The position numbers and the translations under genes are program-made. Of a stretch of 37,234 bases of DNA, positions 27,911 through 35,493 are shown piece after piece. Positions within the stretch are counted from its first letter, which is position 1. The number at the start of each line of letters is the position of its first letter. A model generated the notes under the pieces. That model did not search any database and was not told the origin of the DNA. It saw only the letters and a list, made by a program, of their open reading frames with translations. Source of the DNA: Deltaproteobacteria bacterium (GTDB lineage: Bacteria > Desulfobacterota > Syntrophia > Syntrophales > Smithellaceae); contig JAGVUJ010000133.1 of NCBI GenBank assembly GCA_019136325.1, positions 1 to 37,234 of the forward strand, read 5' to 3'.

Positions 27911-28227
27911 AAAACCTCCTTTCTTCTCCTGTGTCTCTATTGGTTGTGTTTTAATATTAAATGAGTACAAAAAATTCTGTTCATCATCATTTTTTGTACT
28001 GAGCGATTTACATTCTTTTTGCCTTGCTGTGAAAAGTGTTTAAAGAAAAGTTTTAAAAAGGCGCTGATTTTCAGTTTTAAATCTGCAGTACTTTTAGCAT
28101 GAAAAAAAGGCAAAAGTCCATAATTTTTTTAAAAGTTTTCTAAAAACAGTGTTTCTGAAAATAAATAAAAATCACGATAAAAAAGGAAGGATTTTCATTG
28201 GAATATTATTGATATTGCTGATTTTAT
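27911..28227. other. Intergenic region upstream of tpsA2, 317 bp
   Basis: AT-rich leader between tpsA2 and the tRNA gene, both on the minus strand. Apart from an inverted repeat at 27964-28000 I see no gene, no integrase remnant and no clear -35/-10 pair. Short open frames here have no family features. Confidence 0.5.
27964..28000 (-). promoter_or_regulatory. Inverted repeat in the tpsA2 leader
   Basis: Perfect 12-bp inverted repeat (27964-27975 and 27989-28000) with a 13-nt loop, 54 bp before the tpsA2 start codon. It may be an mRNA leader stem-loop or an operator; AT-rich, so weakly paired. Confidence 0.35.
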
Positions 28228-28304
28228 TGGTGCCCCTGGCGCGAGTCGAACGCGCGGCACACGGATTAGGAATCCGTTGCTCTATCCTTCTGAGCTACAG
28301 GGGC
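28228..28304 (-). tRNA. tRNA-Arg, anticodon CCT
   Basis: A 77-nt cloverleaf on the minus strand with encoded CCA. Acceptor arms are GCCCCTG and CAGGGGC (7 bp), D-stem GCTC/GAGC, anticodon stem ACGGA/TCCGT with loop TTCCTAA (anticodon CCT), a 5-nt variable loop, and T-stem GCGCG/CGCGC with loop TTCGACT. All stems pair fully. It decodes AGG arginine codons. Its 3' end faces the tpsA2 locus. Confidence 0.96.
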
Positions 28305-28330
28305 GACCTTGTTTCGCAGGATTGTCCGCG

Positions 28331-28359
28331 CTTTAACATGGTTTAACCTGTTCTGTCAA
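28331..28359 (-). promoter_or_regulatory. Likely tRNA-Arg promoter
   Basis: Perfect TTGACA (28359-28354) on the minus strand, 17-bp spacer, then a weak -10 TTAAAG (28336-28331), followed by a GC-rich discriminator as is common for stable RNA genes. The -35 is strong and the -10 poor. Confidence 0.45.
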
Positions 28360-28523
28360 TTCCACAAGCAGGTGAAAATATCATTTGTTCAAGAAGACAA
28401 AGCCGCAATGGAGAGGATATCAATTTTTTATTATATAAAAATTTATGGAACGAATAATGCGCTGGAGGCGAAGGTGTCGCACAATCGTAAAGCAAGATGC
28501 CCGGATTCAATGAAACAATAAAA

Positions 28524-28559
28524 TAATGCCTGCTGAAATTTTCTCTCAAGCAGGCATTA
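28524..28559 (-). terminator. Orphan terminator-like hairpin
   Basis: Perfect 11-bp stem (28524-28534 and 28549-28559), 14-nt loop, followed on the minus strand by TTTTATTG. No annotated minus-strand gene ends here, which leaves a possible small transcript from upstream (28560-28620) or a chance hairpin. Confidence 0.4.
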
Positions 28560-28745
28560 AATTTGGATGGCGTTACTGCCGTTAATGATTGCGTGTACTA
28601 ACTCATAAAAGACGGTCGTTTGTCAAGAACTTTACAATATTTTTTTAAGAAGCTTGATTTAACGGGGTTTCTGAAAAATGTCCGCAGAAAAAAACAGCCC
28701 GGGTAAATTTATCAAATTAAAGCCCCCCCTTTTAATTTTTGTCTC

Positions 28746-28773
28746 TTGACAAAACTTAGAAATGGAGTATAGC
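28746..28773 (+). promoter_or_regulatory. Sigma-70-type promoter for the Ala/Pro-rich lipoprotein
   Basis: TTGACA (28746-28751), 16-bp spacer, TATAGC (28768-28773); start near 28780, leader about 62 nt. Confidence 0.6.
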
Positions 28774-28841
28774 GTCTCCTCTAATACAAAGACTTGGTGG
28801 AAAACCAGGTTCCTAAATCTTTGAAAGGAGGTTCACGGTTG

Positions 28842-29060
28842 ATGAAAAAAATATTTGCTATTTTTGTTGCTATGCTGTTTGTTGCCTCATTATCTCTGGC
28901 AGTCGTTGGTTGCAAAAAGGCTGAAGAAACAGCACCTGCAGAGGCTCCTGCAGTTGAAGCACCTGCACCTGAAGCTGCACCTGCTCCCGCTCCCGAAGCT
29001 GCGCCTGCACCTGCTCCCGAAGCTGCACCTGCTCCCGCACCTGCACCTGCTGCCAAATAA
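28842..29060 (+). CDS. Small Ala/Pro/Glu-rich lipoprotein
   Basis: 72 aa. A lipoprotein signal peptide (MKKIFAIFVAMLFVASLSLAVVGC) is followed by KKAEETAP and a low-complexity tail of APAPEA repeats ending in AK. The longer frame from 28794 is not used because AAAGGAGG lies 10 nt before the ATG at 28842. Ala/Pro-rich tails of this type usually form extended spacers that hold something off a membrane or span the periplasm; no enzymatic domain is present. The tail repeats are also near-repeats at the DNA level and could change length. It has its own promoter and a strong terminator, so it is a single-gene unit, probably highly expressed. Confidence 0.82.
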   Translation: MKKIFAIFVAMLFVASLSLAVVGCKKAEETAPAEAPAVEAPAPEAAPAPAPEAAPAPAPEAAPAPAPAPAAK

Positions 29061-29086
29061 TTGTTTGGAAGAAACGCAGCGTTATA

Positions 29087-29130
29087 AATAAATCGGACAT
29101 TCACACAAGGAATGTCCGATTTATTATTTT
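29087..29130 (+). terminator. Rho-independent terminator after the Ala/Pro-rich lipoprotein
   Basis: Perfect 16-bp stem (29087-29102 and 29110-29125), 7-nt loop, then a T-rich tail ATTTT. The stem begins 27 bp after the stop codon. Confidence 0.88.
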
Positions 29131-29209
29131 CCGGCATGCGTTTAATGAAGTATTTCCTTACGCTTGATCCCCATCATCAGATAATATTGTTCAGGCGGTC
29201 AATGTTTTC

Positions 29210-29238
29210 TTGACAGGCAGGATCATATTGCCTATATT
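29210..29238 (+). promoter_or_regulatory. Sigma-70-type promoter for the DUF4907/kelch pair
   Basis: TTGACA (29210-29215), 17-bp spacer, TATATT (29233-29238). Transcription would begin near 29245, about 60 nt before the first start codon. Confidence 0.62.
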
Positions 29239-29305
29239 TTTCCGACCCGAAACAATTTTTATATGTCAGCAGCTAAAAAATTTGCTTGATTGAGGATGAT
29301 GCCTG

Positions 29306-29698
29306 ATGGAAAAAGCCAAAAACTCTTTTCTGCTAGTTTTCCTGCTGGCTGCTTCCATGGTGGTTTTCACGTGGCCGGCGGGAATATCCGCAAAAGAATC
29401 GATTGCTAAAAAAGACGTGAAAAAAGAAATGACGGGACAGAAAAATCCTTATGTCAATGTTAAAATAACCGTCAAGATAATACCATCTGTTAAAAAGACA
29501 TTCGGATATGATATCTTCGTTGAAGGCAAACCGTTTATTCATCAAACGAGCATACCAGCTATGCCGGGCAATGAAGGATTTGCCACCAGGGAAAAAGCGC
29601 ATAGGGTGGCTGACTTTGTGGTGGGAAAAATAAGAAACAACGTGATGCCGCCTGCGGTGACCATGAATGATTTAATCAGAATGGATGCGTTGAAATAA
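29306..29698 (+). CDS. Exported DUF4907-like protein
   Basis: 130 aa with a signal peptide (core SFLLVFLLAASMVVFTW, cut near ISAKE). The mature part contains FGYDIFVEGKPFIHQTSIPAMPGNEGF followed by a helix and NNVMPPAVT, which matches my memory of the DUF4907 family; exact scoring was not possible. A GAGG site precedes the ATG. It starts the transcript and is followed 42 bp later by a kelch-repeat protein gene with no terminator between, and the same two families often appear together, so a joint role outside the cytoplasm is likely. Function is unknown. Confidence 0.75.
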   Translation: MEKAKNSFLLVFLLAASMVVFTWPAGISAKESIAKKDVKKEMTGQKNPYVNVKITVKIIPSVKKTFGYDIFVEGKPFIHQTSIPAMPGNEGFATREKAHRVADFVVGKIRNNVMPPAVTMNDLIRMDALK

Positions 29699-29740
29699 TA
29701 TAAATAAAAAATATGAGGATAGAAACAGAGAGGTTTCCTT

Positions 29741-31300
29741 ATGAAAAAATGCGTACTGGTTGTCATGGCATTGTGTTGCTTTTTTTTTAACGCCAGCATG
29801 TTATTTGCGGAACAGAAGGCGGATTTCGGCGGTGCCGGCCGGTATGCAGCGGTCGGTTTTGCCATCGACGGCAAAGGGTATGTCGGCACGGGATACGACG
29901 GAGCGACAAGCCATAAAGATTTCTGGGCATATGATCCGGACAGCGATGCCTGGACCCAGAAGGCGGATTTCGGCGGTGCCGGCCGGTATGCAGCGGTCGG
30001 TTTTGCCATCGACGGCAAAGGGTATGTCGGCACGGGATACGATGGTGAGACAAACTATAAAGATTTTTGGACGTACGATCCAATTGCCAATACCTGGACC
30101 CGGAAGGCGGATTTCGGCGGCGTGCGCAGAAATGGCGCTGTTGGTTTTGTCATCGATGACAAGGGGTATGTTGGTACGGGAGGTGACGGCTCAACAAACT
30201 ATCAAGACTTTTGGGTATACGATCCGACTACCGATGCCTGGACATCAAAAGCTGCCTTTGGCGGAGAGGCAAGAATTTTTGCCGTCGGTTTTGCCATCGG
30301 CAGCAAAGGGTACGTCGGTTCGGGATTGAATGGTTCGGCAAAATACAGTGATTTCTGGGCATACGATCCGGTCGCCGATACCTGGGTGCAGAGAACGGAT
30401 GCCGGTGCAGCAGCCCGATACGGTGTTGTCGGTTTTGCCATCGGCAGCAAGGGGTATGCCGGCACAGGATACGATGATTCGGTAAACTACAAGGATTTTG
30501 GAGAGTACGATCCGGCGACCGATACCTGGACTCCGAAAGTCGATTTCGAAGGAGCGGAAAGAGGTTTTTCAGTTGCTTTTGTTATTGGCAGCAAAGGCTA
30601 CATCGGTTTAGGGTTGGGTGGCTCGACAAAATACAATGACCTTTGGGAGTACGATCCTACGATCGATATAACACCTGATCCATTTACGTTTGTCGATCAA
30701 ACGGAAGTTGCCTGGAACAGCACAATTACATCCAATGCCATTACCGTATCGGGCATTGAGGCAAAAATAGTCATATCCATTGAAGGCGGAACCTATTCAA
30801 TCAACGGCGGTGATTACACCAGTGAAACCGGTACCGTGAGTAACGGCGACATCGTGACAGTCAGACAAACCTCCTCTTCTATTTTTCATACGACAACGGA
30901 TGCAACGCTGACGATCGGTTCATTATCCGATACGTTCAGCGTGACAACAAAATATATATATGATGAAGGAGAAAGCGGACCCTGCTTTATTGCCACGGCC
31001 GCCTTCGGATCGCCGCTGGCCGGACAGGTGAAAATTCTCCGTCAGTTCAGAGACCGATACCTTCTGACGAATGGCTGGGGACGGAAGTTTGTCGCCTGGT
31101 ATTACCGTAACGGTTCAGTTGCCGCGCGTTTTATCGAAGATAAACCTTTAATCAAGATTGCGATCCGGACGGCTCTGTATCCTCTCGTCGGTTTTGCCTG
31201 GCTGCTCATTTCCGGTTATCTGTCTGTGGTTCTGCTGGGATTTTTGCTTGTCGCGTTTCTGGTTTCCCGTTACAGACCAGGCCAATCGAAGATAGCGTAA
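29741..31300 (+). CDS. Kelch-repeat beta-propeller protein with CFI-box-type C-terminus
   Basis: 519 aa. Signal peptide (MKKCVLVVMALCCFFF, cut near LFA), then six tandem 48-residue kelch blades (about 26-313), each with a GxxR..AVGF.I..KGYVGTG..G pattern and a D[FL]W.YDP...TW end, making a likely six-bladed propeller. An Ig-like beta domain follows (about 315-405: DPFTFVDQTEVAWNST, GGTYSINGGDYTS). The end begins at Cys415 (CFIATAAFGSPLAGQ), continues with basic/aromatic helix RQFRDRYLLTNGWGRKF and two hydrophobic helices with a basic tail, the layout of CFI-box-CTERM proteins, thought to be a sorting signal. The protein is therefore probably anchored in a membrane with the propeller outside. 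AGAGG precedes the ATG. Confidence 0.9.
   Translation: MKKCVLVVMALCCFFFNASMLFAEQKADFGGAGRYAAVGFAIDGKGYVGTGYDGATSHKDFWAYDPDSDAWTQKADFGGAGRYAAVGFAIDGKGYVGTGYDGETNYKDFWTYDPIANTWTRKADFGGVRRNGAVGFVIDDKGYVGTGGDGSTNYQDFWVYDPTTDAWTSKAAFGGEARIFAVGFAIGSKGYVGSGLNGSAKYSDFWAYDPVADTWVQRTDAGAAARYGVVGFAIGSKGYAGTGYDDSVNYKDFGEYDPATDTWTPKVDFEGAERGFSVAFVIGSKGYIGLGLGGSTKYNDLWEYDPTIDITPDPFTFVDQTEVAWNSTITSNAITVSGIEAKIVISIEGGTYSINGGDYTSETGTVSNGDIVTVRQTSSSIFHTTTDATLTIGSLSDTFSVTTKYIYDEGESGPCFIATAAFGSPLAGQVKILRQFRDRYLLTNGWGRKFVAWYYRNGSVAARFIEDKPLIKIAIRTALYPLVGFAWLLISGYLSVVLLGFLLVAFLVSRYRPGQSKIA
29813..29898 (+). repeat. Kelch blade DNA repeat, copy A (86 bp)
   Basis: Identical over 86 bp to 29957-30042, offset exactly 144 bp, one blade. 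The first two blades are recent copies; blades 3-6 have diverged. Confidence 0.9.
29957..30042 (+). repeat. Kelch blade DNA repeat, copy B (86 bp)
   Basis: Partner of 29813-29898, at the start of the second kelch blade. Confidence 0.9.
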
Positions 31301-31320
31301 AAAAGACAACAGAACAATCT

Positions 31321-31358
31321 CAGCTCCGGCACCGCTAACGGTTCCGGAGCTGTTTTTT
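31321..31358 (+). terminator. Rho-independent terminator after the kelch gene
   Basis: GC-rich 14-bp stem with one mismatch (31321-31334 and 31339-31352), CTAA loop and six Ts. It begins 20 bp after the stop codon and closes the DUF4907-kelch transcript. Confidence 0.92.
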
Positions 31359-31486
31359 GCCGGTCGACATGGAAAGATTTAAACCTTTTTACGTGCATTA
31401 AAAATTTTCAAGGCAATGGGTAAAAACGGCTGTACGCCGACTGAACATATGGTAGAAGATAAACGATTCTGTCAGGGAGGATTTAC

Positions 31487-31927
31487 TTGAAGACTATTGG
31501 TAAACATTTGCTGGAAGTTCGCAGCTTTGAAGGCGCGGGTTATGAGCCGCTGGTTGACTATGATCAATGGCGGGTGGCGATGCTGCGCTATTGTGATGAT
31601 CTGCTGCCCGAACGCATTTTCGCCATGCAACGGCATAATGAAACCAACGAGGTTTTTGTTCTTCTGGAAGGTCGCTGTATTCTTTTTCTGGGAGAAGGAA
31701 AAGATACCGTCACGTCAATTACGGCAGTCGATATGCAGCCGCGGAAACTTTACAACGTCAAGCGCGGTGTCTGGCACAGTCATACGCTGGACAGGAATAC
31801 ATCCGTGCTGGTTGTGGAAAATCGCGACACAACGATTCAAAATTCGCCGAAGGTCATTTTGAATGATGATCAGCGCCGCAAGATTGTGGATATCACCCGC
31901 GAGCTATGGCTCGAAGAAAATCAATAA
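31487..31927 (+). CDS. Cupin-fold protein of unknown function
   Basis: 146 aa, single-domain cupin. The beta-barrel metal-site motifs are partly visible: HNETNEVFVLLEGRC (His and Glu ligands, residues 45-59) and a later HSH in GVWHSHTLDRNT. Size and layout resemble small RmlC-like proteins, but no enzyme family can be named. The start is a TTG codon preceded by AGGGAGG with a 6-nt spacer; no ATG with a comparable site exists near it. The gene stands alone between a strong terminator and a convergent regulator gene. Confidence 0.78.
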   Translation: MKTIGKHLLEVRSFEGAGYEPLVDYDQWRVAMLRYCDDLLPERIFAMQRHNETNEVFVLLEGRCILFLGEGKDTVTSITAVDMQPRKLYNVKRGVWHSHTLDRNTSVLVVENRDTTIQNSPKVILNDDQRRKIVDITRELWLEENQ

Positions 31928-31932
31928 AATGT

Positions 31933-31967
31933 TGTTGATGAACGCTGGATTTTCCGACGAATCAACA
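31933..31967. terminator. Weak hairpin between convergent genes
   Basis: 7-bp stem TGTTGAT/ATCAACA (31933-31939 and 31961-31967), followed by a TTGTTTTG run on the plus strand. It may act as a weak terminator for the cupin gene. Confidence 0.3.
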
Positions 31968-31983
31968 TTGTTTTGCAGATCGA

Positions 31984-32673
31984 TTAATTTGCAACTTTCC
32001 CTCTTTCGGCCAGTTCTTCCAACTCGGCGCGGTTGAGCAACCGGATGCCGGCTCCCTCTTCCTTAAGAAGTTTTTTCATCTTCATATTGCCCAGAGCGCG
32101 GGAAAACGATTCCGGTCCGGTTCCCAGCAAATTGGCCAATTGCGCTTTGGAGATATTCAGTTTGATTAAATCTTGGTTGCCCTGCTCTTGTGAAAGATAA
32201 AGCAGATACGAGGCGAGGCGGCCGGGGATTTCCTTGAGGGACAGATTTTCCACCTGGATGGTGAATTCCCGCAGTCTCATGGAAAGCAACGCCAGAATAT
32301 TCATGGTGAGATCCGGCTTGCCGGCAATGAGCTTAATGAATTTTGTCCGGTCGAAAAATAAAAGATGGGTTTGGGAAAGCGCCCGGGCATTGGCGGGAAA
32401 AGACTTGCCGGAAAAAACAGGCACCGCGCCGATGGTTTCACCCTCTTTTACGATATGGAAAATCTGTTCTTTGCCGTCGGGAGAGAGTTTGTAAACACTG
32501 ACGCTGCCCGCGGCGACCAGATAAAAGCCGTTCCCCTCGTCACCGTCGTAAAAAATGATGTCGCCTTTATTGTAACGCTTATCGACTGCAATTTTTTCGA
32601 TTTCTGTGATATGCTCTTCAGACAATCCACCGAAAAGCTGGCTTCTGATCAAAATTTCATGCGCTTTTTTCAT
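31984..32673 (-). CDS. Crp/Fnr-family regulator, HcpR-like
   Basis: 229 aa with an N-terminal cyclic-nucleotide-binding-type sensor domain (about 10-125: GDIIFYDGDEGNGFYLVAAGSV) and a C-terminal helix-turn-helix (about 170-205). The recognition helix contains ESFSR, the E..SR pattern of FNR-type regulators that read TTGA half-sites. It has no cysteine at all, so it cannot carry an FNR-type Fe-S cluster; HcpR proteins sense nitrosative stress through heme. It is divergent from hcp over a 120-bp gap holding one palindrome, the arrangement known for HcpR. AGGA lies just before the ATG. The gene symbol is left blank because HcpR and related regulators cannot be separated by eye. Confidence 0.85.
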   Translation of the reverse strand: MKKAHEILIRSQLFGGLSEEHITEIEKIAVDKRYNKGDIIFYDGDEGNGFYLVAAGSVSVYKLSPDGKEQIFHIVKEGETIGAVPVFSGKSFPANARALSQTHLLFFDRTKFIKLIAGKPDLTMNILALLSMRLREFTIQVENLSLKEIPGRLASYLLYLSQEQGNQDLIKLNISKAQLANLLGTGPESFSRALGNMKMKKLLKEEGAGIRLLNRAELEELAERGKVAN

Positions 32674-32695
32674 GGTTTACGTCCTTTAGTGAAAA

Positions 32696-32723
32696 AATAT
32701 ATCGTTTTCTTAACATAAGTCAA
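32696..32723 (-). promoter_or_regulatory. Promoter of the HcpR-like regulator gene
   Basis: On the minus strand TTGACT (32723-32718), 16-bp spacer, TATATT (32701-32696). The -35 hexamer is itself half of the palindrome at 32710-32723, so a bound regulator would block its own promoter. Confidence 0.6.
32710..32723. promoter_or_regulatory. HcpR/FNR-like operator
   Basis: TTAACATAAGTCAA, a TTGAC-N4-GTCAA-type palindrome with one mismatch, the only such site seen in the gap between the divergent regulator and hcp genes. Its centre (32716.5) is 41.5 bp upstream of the predicted hcp start point. Confidence 0.7.
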
Positions 32724-32745
32724 GGAGAGGCGTTATTTTTTTAAC

Positions 32746-32751
32746 TATACT
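32746..32751 (+). promoter_or_regulatory. hcp -10 element
   Basis: TATACT with predicted start near 32758. No good -35 is present 17 bp upstream, as expected for an activator-dependent promoter with the operator at -41.5. Confidence 0.6.
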
Positions 32752-32793
32752 CACCAACAAAAAGACAAATAATCTTTTACAGGGAGGTTTCAT

Positions 32794-34431
32794 ATGTTTT
32801 GCTATCAATGTCAGGAAACGATCAAAAATCAGGGATGCACGATCAAAGGCTTTTGCGGTAAACCCGAAATGACGGCAAATCTCCAGGATTTGCTCATTTA
32901 CGTTTGCAAAGGCATTGCAGTTTACGCCGAAGCGCTTGATGCCGTAGATAAGAAAATCGGGCGTTTCGTCTGCGAATCGCTTTTCGTCACGGTCACCAAC
33001 GTTGCGTGGGATGACGAGATCATTATCAAAAAGATTGAGGACGCGCTGAAGGTGCGTGACGACGTGAAGGCCAAGGCCGCCTCAAGCATTTCCGGCAAAT
33101 TGTCCGACTGCGCCGTGTGGACGCCGAAGAGCAAGAACGATATTTTGGCCAAAGCCGCCGCGGACGACGTGCGCATCAACGCCTCTCCGAGCGAGGATGT
33201 GCGGTCGCTGAGATCCCTGCTGGTGTTCGGTCTCAAGGGAATTTGCGCCTATGCCGATCACGCGGCGGTTCTGGGATTTGAAAGCGATGACATTTACCGT
33301 TTTGTCTTTAAGGCGCTGGCGGCCACCACGCGGGATCTTTCGGCGGACGAGCTTGTTGCTCTGGTCATGAAGGCGGGCGAGACGGCGGTTAACACCATGG
33401 CGCTTCTGGATAAGGCCAACACCGAAACCTACGGTCATCCGGAAATTACGCAGGTCAATATCGGCGTGCGCGGCAACCCGGGTATCCTGATTTCCGGCCA
33501 TGACCTCAAAGATCTGGAAGAACTGTTGAAACAGACGGAAGGCACGGGCGTCGATGTCTATACGCACGGCGAAATGCTTCCGGCGCACTATTATCCGGCC
33601 TTTAAGAAATACGGCCATTTCGCGGGTAATTACGGCTCATCGTGGTGGCATCAGAACGAGGACTTCGAAACGTTCAACGGCCCGATTATCCTGACGACAA
33701 ACTGTCTGGTGCCCGTGAAAAATGAAAACACCTATCTGAGCAGGCTTTTTACGACCGGAAACGTCAGCTACACGGACGCCAAACATATCGCGGACAGACC
33801 GGCGGGCGGCGCGAAAGATTTTTCGGCGGTGATTGCCCTGGCCAAAACCTGCCCGCCCCCCAGGGAAGTTGAAACCGGCAAGATTGTCGGCGGATTTGCC
33901 CATAACCAGGTTCTGGCGCTGGCGGATAAGGTGGTGGATGCCGTGAAATCCGGAGCCATCAAGCGCTTCATCGTCATGGCCGGTTGTGACGGACGGCACA
34001 AGACGCGAAATTATTTTACGGAGGTGGCTCAGGCTCTGCCCAGCGACACCGTGATTCTTACGGCCGGGTGCGCCAAGTATCGTTACAACAAACTGCCTCT
34101 GGGCGACATCGGCGGCATTCCCCGTGTGCTTGACGCCGGCCAGTGCAACGATTCTTATTCGCTGGCGCTGATTGCCCTGAAGCTCAAAGAGGTTTTCGGA
34201 TTCAAAGACATCAACGACCTGCCGATCTCCTTCGACATTGCCTGGTACGAGCAAAAAGCCGTGGCGGTGTTGCTGGCGCTGCTTTATCTGGGCGTAAAAG
34301 GCATGCGTCTGGGCCCGACGCTGCCGGGATTTTTAACGCCCAACGTCGCCAGGGTTTTGGTGGAAAAGTTCAACATCAAGCCCATCGGGGATGTGCAGTC
34401 GGACATCGACGCCATGATGAAAGGACAATAA
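32794..34431 (+). CDS. hcp: Hybrid cluster protein (hydroxylamine reductase)
   Basis: 545-aa cytoplasmic Fe-S enzyme that reduces hydroxylamine in vitro and acts as a nitric oxide reductase or S-nitrosylase in cells. The N-terminal cluster motif is Cys3, Cys6, Cys15, Cys21 (Cx2Cx8Cx5C), the form usual in strict anaerobes. Hybrid-cluster ligands are visible in [37 protein letters not shown] and AGQCNDS, so the cluster should assemble. A GGGAGG site precedes the ATG. It is the first gene of an operon with a ferredoxin and a small Cys-rich protein, divergent from an HcpR-like regulator. Confidence 0.97.
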   Translation: MFCYQCQETIKNQGCTIKGFCGKPEMTANLQDLLIYVCKGIAVYAEALDAVDKKIGRFVCESLFVTVTNVAWDDEIIIKKIEDALKVRDDVKAKAASSISGKLSDCAVWTPKSKNDILAKAAADDVRINASPSEDVRSLRSLLVFGLKGICAYADHAAVLGFESDDIYRFVFKALAATTRDLSADELVALVMKAGETAVNTMALLDKANTETYGHPEITQVNIGVRGNPGILISGHDLKDLEELLKQTEGTGVDVYTHGEMLPAHYYPAFKKYGHFAGNYGSSWWHQNEDFETFNGPIILTTNCLVPVKNENTYLSRLFTTGNVSYTDAKHIADRPAGGAKDFSAVIALAKTCPPPREVETGKIVGGFAHNQVLALADKVVDAVKSGAIKRFIVMAGCDGRHKTRNYFTEVAQALPSDTVILTAGCAKYRYNKLPLGDIGGIPRVLDAGQCNDSYSLALIALKLKEVFGFKDINDLPISFDIAWYEQKAVAVLLALLYLGVKGMRLGPTLPGFLTPNVARVLVEKFNIKPIGDVQSDIDAMMKGQ

Positions 34432-34448
34432 TAAATTAAGGTGACATC

Positions 34449-35189
34449 ATGAAAAAAATATTGCGCAAGATTATCAAGATTGATGACGAATTGTGTAACG
34501 GTTGCGGACAGTGCGTGACCGGCTGCGCTGAAGGCGCTTTGCAAATCATCGACGGCAAGGCCAAAGTGGTTTCGGAAACATTCTGCGACGGTCTGGGCGC
34601 CTGCATCGGCGAATGCCCCACCGGAGCGCTGAAAATTGTCGAGCGCGAAGCATCTCCCTTTGATGAAGAAGCGGTCAAAAAGCATCTGGCAAAAAAGGAA
34701 AAGGAACCGGAGACGATGCCCTGCGGGTGTCCTTCGGCTCACATTCAGATTTTTGACAAACCTTCCGCCTGCGCAGAGGCCAATAAGCCGAAACATTTCG
34801 ATAGTATACCGGAAGAATCCGCCCTCACCCACTGGCCGATTCAGATCAAATTAATTCCGGCCAGTGCCCCCTTCCTGAAAGGCGCCGACCTGCTGGTCCT
34901 TGCGGACTGCACGGCCGTCGCCTTTCCCACCCTGCATCGCGATCTGATGAAAGGAAAGGTGGTCATGATGGGTTGTCCGAAATTTGACGATGTCCAGGAG
35001 TATGTGCAAAAATTTGCCGACATCTTCAAAACCGCCGGCATCAGGAGCGTCACGGTGGTGGTGATGGAAGTGCCCTGCTGTTCGGGAATGCCGGTGATTG
35101 TCAAAAAAGCAATGGAAGCGGCCAACAAGAAAATCCCCCTGAAAGAAATGGTGCTGAGCTTAAGGGGTAAGATATTGAAGTCGTCATAA
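34449..35189 (+). CDS. Two-cluster ferredoxin, likely electron donor to Hcp
   Basis: 246 aa. A ferredoxin domain at the N-terminus carries Cys16, Cys19, Cys22 and Cys26 (CNGCGQCVTGC) and a second set Cys46, Cys52, Cys56 (CDGLGACIGECP), the standard 2[4Fe-4S] layout of Hcp-linked ferredoxins, with the extra C-terminal cysteines (MPCGCPS, DCTAVA, MGCPKF, VPCCSG) that may hold a further cluster. It lies 17 bp after hcp and 6 bp before the next gene, so all three are one operon. The usual role is to pass electrons to Hcp. Confidence 0.9.
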   Translation: MKKILRKIIKIDDELCNGCGQCVTGCAEGALQIIDGKAKVVSETFCDGLGACIGECPTGALKIVEREASPFDEEAVKKHLAKKEKEPETMPCGCPSAHIQIFDKPSACAEANKPKHFDSIPEESALTHWPIQIKLIPASAPFLKGADLLVLADCTAVAFPTLHRDLMKGKVVMMGCPKFDDVQEYVQKFADIFKTAGIRSVTVVVMEVPCCSGMPVIVKKAMEAANKKIPLKEMVLSLRGKILKSS

Positions 35190-35195
35190 AAAATA

Positions 35196-35486
35196 ATGGA
35201 GCAGGAAATAAAAACCGTTGAATTGATGATTGGTCTTTACTGCCGTGATCATCACGGCAGTAAAGACCAGCTTTGTGATGAATGTCATGATCTTTCTGAT
35301 TATGTGAAAAAGCGCCTCGAAAAATGTCCGTTCAAAAACAATAAACCTAAATGTTCACAATGCACTGTGCACTGCTATAAACCGGACATGAGAGAAAAAA
35401 TCAAAGCGGTGATGCGATACTCCGGTCCGCGCATGATTTATCGCCATCCCATTCTGACGGGAAAACATTTTCTGAATAAATATTAA
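35196..35486 (+). CDS. Nitrous oxide-stimulated promoter family protein
   Basis: 96-aa small Cys/His-rich protein. Family marks are LYCRDHHGS, LCDECHDLSDYVKKRLEKCPF, and the central KPKCSQCTVHCYKPDMREKI, then VMRYSGPRMIYRHPIL. Two pairs of Cys-x2-Cys plus the C/H-rich N-terminus could bind zinc or an Fe-S cluster. The family name comes from nitrous oxide-related genes in other bacteria; the biochemical role is unknown. It follows the ferredoxin gene by 6 bp. A perfect 39-nt palindrome (35231-35269) lies inside the reading frame over the CRDHHGS codons. Confidence 0.88.
   Translation: MEQEIKTVELMIGLYCRDHHGSKDQLCDECHDLSDYVKKRLEKCPFKNNKPKCSQCTVHCYKPDMREKIKAVMRYSGPRMIYRHPILTGKHFLNKY
35231..35269 (+). 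repeat. Perfect 39-nt palindrome inside the coding sequence
   Basis: Two 19-nt arms (35231-35249 and 35251-35269) separated by one C. In RNA it would form a very stable hairpin with a small apical loop. It lies 36 bp after the start codon of the nitrous oxide-stimulated promoter family gene. Confidence 0.9.
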
Positions 35487-35493
35487 TGCAGCG

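Larger units (their letters stand above)
28305..28841. other. Intergenic region between tRNA-Arg and lipoprotein gene, 537 bp
   Basis: Contains the tRNA promoter, an orphan minus-strand terminator-like hairpin (28524-28559) and the lipoprotein promoter (28746-28773). The short open frames on both strands have no family features and poor start sites. A minus-strand TTGACA at 28621-28626 about 60 bp upstream of the hairpin raises the possibility of a small RNA. Confidence 0.5.

Noticed and set aside
27911..27970. Longer N-terminus for TpsA2 starting at 27970
   Set aside because: The AAAGGAGG site and the signal peptide shared with TpsA1 place the start at 27910.
28228..28304. tRNA-Arg as an attachment site of a genomic island holding the TPS locus
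   Set aside because: The tRNA 3' end faces the locus, but I found no direct repeat of the tRNA end at the far side and no integrase gene.
28794..28841. Longer N-terminus for the Ala/Pro-rich lipoprotein
   Set aside because: The extra 16 residues precede a strong ribosome site and would disrupt the lipoprotein signal peptide.
28842..29060. Tandem short repeats in the lipoprotein tail as a CRISPR-like array
   Set aside because: The repeats are in-frame Ala/Pro codons with no unique spacers; they are low-complexity coding sequence.
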